Source: Treponema sp. (lineage in GTDB: Bacteria; Spirochaetota; Spirochaetia; Treponematales; Breznakiellaceae). Taken from it: a stretch of DNA of 15,768 nucleotides. Every line of letters begins with the position of its first letter. The stretch's first letter is position 1. Below the pieces are notes generated by a model that did no database searches, had not been told where the DNA came from, and saw only the letters and a program-made list of their open reading frames with translations. This document shows, piece after piece, positions 1 to 6,600 of the stretch. The position numbers were made by a program, and so were the translations under genes. The stretch spans positions 1 through 15,768 of the forward strand of contig JAISTO010000210.1 in NCBI GenBank assembly GCA_031272575.1, written 5' to 3'.

Positions 1-60
1 AAAAAGTATCGTTTCGATAGTATCGATGTTAAAAATACTGATTCCCCTGAAAAAAGTCGA

Positions 61-98
61 GGGGTCGGGGGTTGGGGGTTGGGGAGTGGGGAGTGGGG
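61..98. repeat. G-rich heptanucleotide tandem array (GGGGTTG/GGGAGTG)
   Basis: Five consecutive 7-nt units can be read without a gap: GGGGTCG, GGGGTTG twice, then GGGAGTG twice, ending in a partial unit. The same family recurs at 12188-12257, 12331-12411 and 15655-15696. Several G runs with 3-nt loops make it a G-quadruplex candidate on the plus strand. It resembles the short tandemly repeated heptamers known from cyanobacterial genomes. No gene borders it closely inside the window. Confidence 0.85.
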
Positions 99-127
99 CG
101 CGGTGTAGCATGGTTAGGAAGTAACCG

Positions 128-217
128 CGAATTACGCGAATGAACGCGAATAATACAAAAGAATTCATTCGTGTCATTCGTATAATTCGCGTAATTCGTT
201 AGCAACGAAGTTGCTAC
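128..217. repeat. Palindromic AATTCGCG-type dispersed intergenic repeat
   Basis: The 14-nt arms at 128-141 (CGAATTACGCGAAT) and 185-198 are perfect reverse complements, and further CGAAT/ATTCG motifs recur at roughly 10-11 nt inside them. A compact hairpin follows at 200-216: TAGCAAC, loop GAA, GTTGCTA. This style of A+T-richer periodic repeat stands out from the G+C-rich surroundings and resembles non-coding dispersed repeats seen in many bacterial genomes. No coding function is supported. Confidence 0.7.
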
Positions 218-237
218 TAAATCCTGTCGATCCCGCG

Positions 238-362
238 TCATTTTCCCCGGCCGCCCCCCACGAATAAAGCCCTCCCGCAAAGGCACGCACACCGCGCTGC
301 GGCCAGCAGGCGGCGGGGAGACAACGGCTTCAGTGGGGGCAGGGGGCGGACGGGGAAAATGA
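238..362. repeat. GC-rich repeat element, copy A, with terminal inverted repeats
   Basis: The first 21 nt (238-258, beginning TCATTTTCCCCGGCCG) match the reverse complement of the last 21 nt (342-362) at 20 of 21 positions, giving a 125-nt unit with imperfect terminal inverted repeats. A related copy in the opposite orientation lies at 589-680. The interior has no reading frame that looks like a protein. The shape is that of a small non-autonomous (MITE-like) element, but no target-site duplication was identified, so mobility is inference. Confidence 0.6.
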
Positions 363-448
363 TTGGTAGGCTGAAAGAACGGCTAATGCACGCGAGACAG
401 GGAATAACTCGAAGTAACATCGCACCTCTCTATGCGCATGGCATTAGG

Positions 449-570
449 GGCAAAAAAAGACAAAACCCCGACAAAGGATACTGTACCGGATAGGGCGGTA
501 GTAGCACACAGTTAAGATGTGGTCACTGTGACCGAGACCATATAGCACAAGGTTTTGGCTTCTTTTTGCC
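449..570. repeat. Imperfect 20-nt inverted repeat enclosing an odd palindrome
   Basis: The left arm 449-467 (GGCA7GACAAAACC) and right arm 551-570 (GGTTTTGGCTTCTTTTTGCC) are reverse complements apart from one mismatch and one gap. Between them, 521-533 is a perfect odd palindrome, GGTCAC-T-GTGACC, overlapped by a second pairing of TGGTC (520-524) with GACCA (536-540). It could be a structured transcript, a protein-binding palindrome or a decayed small element. No gene is visible in it. Confidence 0.45.
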
Positions 571-588
571 TCGAGCAAAGGCTTTAGG

Positions 589-680
589 CCGCGTCATTTT
601 CCCCGGCCGTCCCCTGCCCCTGCGGCAGGGGCTCTCCCCGCCGCCGTACGACCAAGGCCAGCGCGGCTGCGCTGCCGCCC
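589..680. repeat. GC-rich repeat element, copy B, abutting the argS promoter
   Basis: Positions 589-609 are identical over 21 nt to 233-253, the left end of copy A. Beyond that, the order of shared blocks matches the reverse complement of copy A: CCCCTGCCCC, then TCTCCCCGCCGCC, then GCGCGG. The far terminal repeat is missing, so this copy is partial. It includes a short GC hairpin (616-623 with 625-632) and fades into a C7 run that touches the TTGACT box of argS at 685. Confidence 0.6.
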
Positions 681-684
681 CCCC

Positions 685-714
685 TTGACTCCCCTCCCCT
701 CTCCGCGCTTAAAT
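685..714 (+). promoter_or_regulatory. argS promoter (-35 TTGACT, -10 TTAAAT), leaderless layout
   Basis: TTGACT lies at 685-690, followed by an 18-nt spacer and TTAAAT at 709-714, a four-of-six match to TATAAT. Only six bases separate the -10 box from the ATG at 721, so transcription would begin at or next to the start codon. No Shine-Dalgarno sequence precedes that ATG. The -10 box is weaker than those of thrH and ntpD, but the spacing is the same. Confidence 0.6.
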
Positions 715-720
715 AGCCGT

Positions 721-2466
721 ATGTACGACTACCGTGAAATCTGGAAGCAGAAGGTCGCCGCGGCGCTGGGCGCCGTGTTGTCGCGAGAGGGGGAGGGCGC
801 GGCCTCCGGTGAGATAGGCGAAGTCGCTGTCGAAAACCCGCCGCGGCCTGATATGGGGGACCTGGGCTTCCCCATGTTCGCGTTTGCGAAAAAATTCCGC
901 AAGGCGCCCGCGCAGATCGCCGCGCTTGTGGCGGAGGCCCTGGGGGGCGGCGCGGCGCAGGCGCTGGGGCCTTACGTCAACATACAACTGGACCGGGCAG
1001 AAACCGCGCGGGAAGTCCTCGGCGCGCTCCTGGCCTCGGACTCTGAGCCCGGCCGTCCGGGCAGCCTCGCGGGGCAGCGTATCATGCTCGAGTTTTCAAG
1101 CCCCAACACGAACAAGCCCCTGCACCTGGGGCACCTCCGCAACGACGCGATCGGCGAAAGCCTCGCCCGCATACTGCGGGCCTGCGGCGCGGAAGTGCGC
1201 ACGGTCTGCATCATCAACGACCGGGGCATCCACATCTGCAAATCGATGCTGGCCTACCAGGAGCGCTTTGCCGGCAAGACCCCGGCGGGCGAGGGCCGCA
1301 AGGGCGATCACTTCGTGGGGGACTGCTACGTCTGTTTCAACACGATGAGCAAGGATGACAAGGCCGCGGAGGAGCGGGCGCGGGCACTGCTCCGCGCGTG
1401 GGAGGCCGGGGACGCGGAGACGATCGCGCTCTGGAAAACGATGAACGGCTGGACCGTCGCCGGCATGAAGGAAACCTGGCGGCGCACCGGCGTGTCCTTC
1501 GACAAGTTCTATTTTGAAAGTGAGACCTACCAGCGCGGCAAGGAGCAGGTACTGCGCGGCCTGGCGCAGGGGCTTTTTTACCAAAGCGATGACGGCGCGG
1601 TCTGGGTCGACCTGTCCGGCCAGGGGCTCGACCAGAAGGCGCTGCTGCGGAGCGACGGCACCTCGCTCTACATTACGCAGGATATCGGCACCGCGATCTA
1701 CCGCTACGAGGAGTGGCCCTTCGACCGCCTCATCTTCGTCGTGGGGAGCGAGCAGCAGTATCACTTTAAGGCGCTCTTCGCGGTGCTCGGCAAACTCGGG
1801 TGCCCCTGGGCAAAAAACCTCTACCACCTCTCGTACGGCATGGTGAATGTGCCGGAGGGCCGGATGAAGAGCCGCGAGGGCACGGTGGTGGACGCGGACG
1901 ACCTGCTGGACGAACTCTCAAGCCTGGCGCTCGCCGAAATCCGCGAGCGGGACCGCGAAGAGACCCTTAAGGACGCGTCCGGCGCGGCGGAAAAGATCGC
2001 GCTCGGCGCGCTCCACTACTACCTGCTGCAGAACGACCCGTCCAAGGATATGCTCTTCAAAAAAGAGGAATCCCTCGCGTTCAACGGCAACACCGGCCCC
2101 TACCTCCAGTACATGGGAGCGCGCATTGCGTCCCTGCTAAAAAAAGCGGGGGACAAGGCCGCCGCCGCGCCCGCCCCCGAAGCCCTCGCGCTCCTCAGCA
2201 CCGACGCGGAGTGGGAAGTGATCAAACTGCTGGGCGGGTACAACGCCCGTGTCGCGGCAGCGGGCGCGGCGCTCGACCCCAGCATAGCCGCCGCCTACGC
2301 GTACGATCTGGCCAAAGCCTTCAGCGTGTTCTATCACGACTGCCCCATCCTGCAGGCCCCCTCCCCCCCCCTGGTGGAGGCCCGCCTCGCCCTCTGCCGC
2401 GCCGTCCTCGCCGTCCTCCGCGATGCGATGCACCTGGTCTGTGTGCCGTTTCTGGAGGAGATGTAA
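721..2466 (+). CDS. argS: Arginyl-tRNA synthetase
   Basis: Class I aminoacyl-tRNA synthetase that charges tRNA-Arg with arginine in the cytoplasm. Counting from the ATG at 721 (581 residues, normal family length), the N-terminal tRNA-contact domain occupies about the first 110 residues. The HIGH signature appears as HLGH at 135-138 after the typical SSPNTNKPLHLGH context. The KMSKS-like loop is RMKSREGT from residue 381. An alpha-helical DALR anticodon-binding domain forms the last ~130 residues. The frame is open upstream to a TTG at 685, but that TTG is the -35 box TTGACT, so 721 is preferred; the protein then begins MYDYREIWK. It is the only plus-strand gene and ends 8 nt from the stop of the convergent usp gene, with no terminator hairpin visible. 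The C-terminus reads PFLEEM rather than the common P-E-R-M ending. Confidence 0.96.
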   Translation: MYDYREIWKQKVAAALGAVLSREGEGAASGEIGEVAVENPPRPDMGDLGFPMFAFAKKFRKAPAQIAALVAEALGGGAAQALGPYVNIQLDRAETAREVLGALLASDSEPGRPGSLAGQRIMLEFSSPNTNKPLHLGHLRNDAIGESLARILRACGAEVRTVCIINDRGIHICKSMLAYQERFAGKTPAGEGRKGDHFVGDCYVCFNTMSKDDKAAEERARALLRAWEAGDAETIALWKTMNGWTVAGMKETWRRTGVSFDKFYFESETYQRGKEQVLRGLAQGLFYQSDDGAVWVDLSGQGLDQKALLRSDGTSLYITQDIGTAIYRYEEWPFDRLIFVVGSEQQYHFKALFAVLGKLGCPWAKNLYHLSYGMVNVPEGRMKSREGTVVDADDLLDELSSLALAEIRERDREETLKDASGAAEKIALGALHYYLLQNDPSKDMLFKKEESLAFNGNTGPYLQYMGARIASLLKKAGDKAAAAPAPEALALLSTDAEWEVIKLLGGYNARVAAAGAALDPSIAAAYAYDLAKAFSVFYHDCPILQAPSPPLVEARLALCRAVLAVLRDAMHLVCVPFLEEM

Positions 2467-2474
2467 GCGGTTCC

Positions 2475-2960
2475 CTAAGAGTGCTTGTAAAGCGCCTCTA
2501 TGCCGGGTTCTTTCACGATGAGGACCGAACACTTTGCGTTGAACATAATCTCGCGGTGCGCATGCGCGATGATTTCACGGGAACTGCGCTCCCGTTCCCA
2601 GCCCCCGAGCAGGATCAGGTCGCAGTTTTTCTGTTCCGCGGCGGCGAGGATTTCGGTGTATACCGCGCCTCTGCGCAGTTCCCGTTCCACCTTGACCCCC
2701 TTCGCCCTGCCGAGTTCTTCTACGAAGGCAAGGTAGCGTTCGCCGTTCGCTTCGAGGCTCCGCTCGTAGTCGACGCTCTCCTCCTGGATGAAGATTTTGC
2801 TCAGCGTGAGTTGCCTTATCGTCGCGGTGTCTATCACGTAGACCGCGGTTAAGCGGCAGCGGTACAGTTTTGCCAGGACGATAGCGTACTTTGCCGCCAG
2901 TATCGAGGCGTCCGAACCGGTTACCGCCACAATCAAATGGGAAAAAAGCGGTTTTATCAT
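2475..2960 (-). CDS. UspA-like universal stress family protein lacking the ATP-binding glycines
   Basis: 161 residues with the alpha/beta fold of the universal stress protein family. It starts with a hydrophobic strand (FSHLIVAVTGSD, 6-17) and a helix rich in small residues (AAKYAIVLAKLY). There is a central DLILLGGW strand (114-121) and the C-terminal strand CSVLIVK (144-150). In ATP-binding Usps this last part carries G-x2-G-x9-G-S/T; here the aligned positions are E, R, A and H, so nucleotide binding is unlikely. Its ATG overlaps the stop of the V-ATPase subunit D gene (ATGA), and the Shine-Dalgarno is weak, so translation probably depends on coupling. A partner or regulatory role toward the ATPase is only suggested by position. 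Confidence 0.85.
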   Translation of the reverse strand: MIKPLFSHLIVAVTGSDASILAAKYAIVLAKLYRCRLTAVYVIDTATIRQLTLSKIFIQEESVDYERSLEANGERYLAFVEELGRAKGVKVERELRRGAVYTEILAAAEQKNCDLILLGGWERERSSREIIAHAHREIMFNAKCSVLIVKEPGIEALYKHS

Positions 2961-3580
2961 TCTTTGCCTGCCTTTTTTTTGAGTAGTTTACTCGTGAAAA
3001 ACGCGTCTCTGTCTCTTTCTTCCAGTGAGGACTCGATGTACGCTTTTGTTTCTTTTGCCGTAGGAATAACCATTTTTTCAAGCGCGTTGACGCGCCTCTG
3101 CGTCTTCCGCAGTTCCCGCGCGAGCCGCCAGGCTATAGTGCGCACCGTCGCCAGTTCGGTAAGCACCTTGAGCAGCGCAAAAAACGCCTGTACGGTTTCG
3201 TCGCATTCCGCGTACGAGGCCGCGGGGGAATACTTTAACTGCGCCTGCGGCAGTTTCACTTCCAGCCCCGGCAGAGTCAGGCCCGCGCTCGTGATCTGTT
3301 TTTCCTGCACGTCGAAGCGGTAGCGGATGTTCCCGGCGAGTTTGCGGGCACGTTCCCGGCCCACCACGACGAGCATGCGTTTCAGAGCCGGATACGCGCG
3401 GGAAAGTTCCGCGTCAATGTCATGCTCGAGCATCTTTACCTGCTCGACCTTCGACATCAACTCCATAACGAGGATCTCCCGCTTCTGCTCGAGAAGGTCG
3501 TAACCTTCGAGCGCGGTGTGGAGCCGCTCCTTTACCCGCAGCAGGTTGCTCTTGGTCGGCGCTATTTGTTCACGTGCCAT
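2957..3580 (-). CDS. ntpD: V-type ATP synthase/ATPase subunit D
   Basis: 207 residues; subunit D is the central-stalk coiled-coil protein that couples the A3B3 head of V/A-type ATPases to the membrane ring. The N-terminal signature APTKSNLLRVKERL (7-20) and the C-terminal block AWRLARELRKTQRRVNALEK...VIP with ALEERDRDAFF-like SLEERDRDAFF are diagnostic. Both ends are long amphipathic helices as expected, and length is normal. The other subunits are not next to it in this window: upstream lies the envelope protein gene, downstream the overlapping usp gene. Its own promoter sits in the 40-nt gap upstream, placing the ATG at about +1. AGGAG exists upstream but overlaps the region just before the -10 box, so it would not be in the predicted transcript. 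Confidence 0.95.
   Translation of the reverse strand: MAREQIAPTKSNLLRVKERLHTALEGYDLLEQKREILVMELMSKVEQVKMLEHDIDAELSRAYPALKRMLVVVGRERARKLAGNIRYRFDVQEKQITSAGLTLPGLEVKLPQAQLKYSPAASYAECDETVQAFFALLKVLTELATVRTIAWRLARELRKTQRRVNALEKMVIPTAKETKAYIESSLEERDRDAFFTSKLLKKKAGKE
2972..2978 (-). other. Slippery heptamer A_AAA_AAG in an A8 tract near the ntpD 3' end
   Basis: The ntpD codons AAA AAA AAG (2980-2972) contain the in-frame heptamer A AAA AAG, the type that drives -1 frameshifting in E. coli dnaX. A -1 slip here continues GGC AGG CAA AGA ATG ATA without a stop and enters the usp frame, giving a subunit D-Usp fusion. I do not see a strong downstream stem; only a 5-bp ACCGC/GCGGT pairing is visible. 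Whether it is used is unknown. Confidence 0.35.
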
Positions 3581-3586
3581 ACCTAA

Positions 3587-3615
3587 AAGATACTCCTATT
3601 TGCGGGTAAAGTCAA
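3587..3615 (-). promoter_or_regulatory. ntpD promoter (-35 TTGACT, 17 nt, -10 TATCTT), leaderless layout
   Basis: On the minus strand TTGACT (3615-3610) is followed by exactly 17 nt and TATCTT (3592-3587), and then six bases to the ATG at 3580. The start codon therefore coincides with the expected transcription start. The whole promoter fits in the gap after the envelope-protein stop at 3621. It would make ntpD-usp an independent transcription unit. Confidence 0.75.
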
Positions 3616-3620
3616 GGGTA

Positions 3621-6600
3621 TCACCGTATCAAAATGAATTCGACGCGGCGGTTTTTCCACCAGTTGTTCCGGTCCTCGAAGGCCGCGACCGGCCTGCTGC
3701 CGCCCACGCCGACAGACGACAGGCGCCCGCGGTTCACCCCGAAATTCACGAGGAAATCCACGACGGCCCGCGCGCGCCGCTCGCTGAGGGGCTGCAGTTC
3801 GGTATCCTGCTCGGCCTGGGTACGTATAACCGGATTCGCATGGCCTTCAACCCGCACACGGTACTCCGGGAACTTGTTCAGAATCTGCGCGATGCGCCGC
3901 AGTATGCGGTTGTTGTTGTTCACCACATCCTGAGAAAGGCCGTTGAAGTCCGCGTTGTCCGAGCGGAACACGATAGACGGCACGTTGAGCCGCATCTGAT
4001 CCCCATCCCGTATCACGAGGACGTCCACCCCGATGTGGCCTTCCAGTTTTGAGGTGTTGCCGAGTATGTCCGTCACCGTGTAGGTGTAGGGGTAGTCCGT
4101 CGCCGCCTGCACGAGTTCGCCCCGCTGGCTCCTGCCGTTCCAGGTCATACGGGGTGATGGGGCGCCTTTCCCCTCGACGCGGTAGAAACGCGGATGCGGG
4201 GGCTGGGGCTCGCGGATTTCGAAACTCCAGTCCGCGATGCCCGACGCATCCTTCGCCCCCAGGTTGATGGTCAGGACGTCGTTTTCGCCGTCGTTATCCG
4301 GGCTGAAGTACTCGGGGCTTGACGAGAAACTGAGTACCGGCCCCGCGGTATCTATGGTGATGGGCATCGCCTGCGCGGCGCTGCGGTCACCCTTGGTGTA
4401 CTGCACGATGAGCTGCGGCGTGAAACTGCCTTCCTGCTGTACGCCCGCGGCATTTCTTCCGTCCCAGACGATCTGCGCGGGCAGCGTCTCTGTACCGCTG
4501 AAACTGCGGATGGTCTCGCCCCGCTCGTCCCTGATGTCGAGACGCCATAACTCGACCCCCTCCCGATGGGTCGCCGTAATGACGAGGCTGGCCGAGGACC
4601 AGCGCCGCGACCCGATGGCCTGCGCCGAACTGGTCAGCGAGAGGCGCGGGACGCTCGAGTCCATGCGTATGCCGTCGATCGTCTTCGTGAAGCGGTTCCC
4701 CGCCTCGTCCGAGGAGTTCAGGCTGAAACGGTAGGCCCCGTCCGCGGCCCGCGCCCCGCTTTGATCCCGCCCGTCCCAGATAAGTTCCGGGGCTCTGCCG
4801 GTCCAGTTCCAGGCGCGTACTTCTTTGCCGCTCTCCGAGGTGATCGCGGCGGTCCAGCGGTCGGCGCCCTCGGTGCGGACGTTGATCGGCAGCGTATCCC
4901 GCTGGCCGTCGGCGTTGGGGCTGAACATGGTGTAGGGCACGGAAACGTCCCCCACCGGGGCCAGGGTATCGATGACAAAGGGCTCGCTGACGGACGAGGG
5001 TTCGTTCCCCATGTCGTAGCGCACCTGCAGGCCGGCGCGGTAGGTCCCGTCCGGGGCCTTCGAACCGTCCGTCGCCTTGCCGTCCCACGAGAGGCTGGCA
5101 GGGAGGGCGCCCGTTCCGGTGAAACTGCGCACCGGGACGCCTGAGGTGTTGAGCATATCGACCTGCCAGGACGTTATGCCCTCGCTGAGCGCGGCCTGGG
5201 GCCGGAACGCGATAGTCCCCGCGCTGCCGGCGCTGCCCGGCGAGAAGGCGCGTTTGTCCGCCGCGATCCGCACCGGGGTATCGGCCCTGCTCATTGAAAT
5301 GGAAAGCGGCGCCGGCACGACCCCGGTGTTCCCCGCCTCGTCCACGGCGCTCAGGCTGAACCGGTAGTCCCCGTCCGGCAGCGGGTTCCCGGCGCCGTCC
5401 CTGCCGTCCCACACGACCGACGGGGCGCTGCCTTTCCATGCCCAGGCGCGGACGACCTTCCCCTGCCTGTCCGCGATCCGGGCCTGCCACTCGTCATTCC
5501 CTTCGGTTGTTACGACGATGGGAATGTCCTCGCGGATGCCGTCACCGTTAGGGCTAAACGCCGTGTAGGGGACCGAGAAAGCAGCCCTGGGGGGGACCGT
5601 GTCGAGAACGAAGGGCTCGGTACGGGCCTCGGGCTCGTTCCCCTGTTCGTAACGCAGGACCAGAGAGGCCGTGTAGAGCCCATCCGGGGCCTTCGCGTCC
5701 TCGTCCGTCCGGCCGTCCCACGAGAGGCTGGCCGGCATGCGGCCGGAGCCGGAGAATGTGCGCACGGTATTGCCGGCCGCGTCCACGATTGCCGCACTCC
5801 ACGAGAGCAGCCCGCTTACGACCGCGACTTCCGGCGTAAGGATGATGCGGTTCGCCGCGCCCTGCGCCGTTGGCGAGAATGCCTTCGCGCCGGCAGTAAA
5901 CTTCACCGGCGTATCGGCCGTGCTTAAGGTGAAAGAGACCGGCATGGATATCATACTGTTGCCCGCCTGATCCGTGCAGGAGACGCGGTACGTGTACTCG
6001 CCGTCCGGGGCCACGCTGCCCCCGTCCGTCATCCCGTTCCAGGAAAACTCCTGGGGCAGCGCGCCGGTAAACCGGATGTTCCGCACAGGCGCTGCGCCCG
6101 GTTCCGCGTTGGCCGCCCGGATCTCCCCTGTCCAACTGACTTCGCGCGAGCCCATCTGGTTGAAGATGATCGTATCCCGCTTGCCGTCGTTGTTCGGCGA
6201 GAAGGTCGTATACTGCGGGGTGATCTGCGCGGCCGGCGGGGCCGAGTCCACGCTGAAGGCCGGGGATATGGCGTTGGCAAGGTAGCCATTCCTGTAGCGC
6301 ACCGACAACTGCCAGTGGTAGATCCCGTCCGCTATGACCCGGCCGCGGTCGTTTTTGCCGTCGAATTCGATCTTTGACGGCGGAGCGGTCCCGTCCGCGG
6401 ACGAGTAGGTGCGCTGTATGCCGCCCCGCTCGTCCAGGACGATCAGCGCCCAGCCGGAAATGCCGGTGTCGGAGGGCACCCCCACGAAGAGGGGCAGCGT
6501 ATCCTTGACCCCGTCCCCATTCGGCGAGAACGAGGCGTCGCTGGCAAAGAAGGTGTCGGAAAAACTCAAACTCACCGTCGGCTGAATCGCGCTTATGACG

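Noticed and set aside
29..292. 87-codon minus-strand reading frame
   Set aside because: It translates the heptad array and palindromic repeats (strings of Pro/Thr and Asn/Tyr) and has no protein-like features.
616..632. GC hairpin before argS as an attenuator
   Set aside because: It lies upstream of the predicted promoter, so it would not be in the argS transcript.
1096..1827. 243-codon minus-strand frame inside argS
   Set aside because: Shadow of argS; no domain, no ribosome-binding site, and the sense frame carries both class I synthetase signatures.
2363..2370. C8 tract in argS as a phase-variation site
   Set aside because: argS is essential and the tract is a natural result of Pro codons; switching it off would not be viable.
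2464..2480. Intrinsic terminator between argS and usp
   Set aside because: Only 8 nt separate the convergent stops and no hairpin with a T tract is visible on either strand.
5278..5284. GCCGATAC-like sequence inside the envelope protein gene as a sigma-28 site
   Set aside because: No TAAA lies 15 nt upstream; the match is coding sequence. A similar one near 5910 fails for the same reason.
4387..5490. 367-codon minus-strand frame within the envelope protein gene
   Set aside because: Different frame of the same strand; low-complexity Gly/Arg composition, while the main frame has clear repeated Ig-like motifs.
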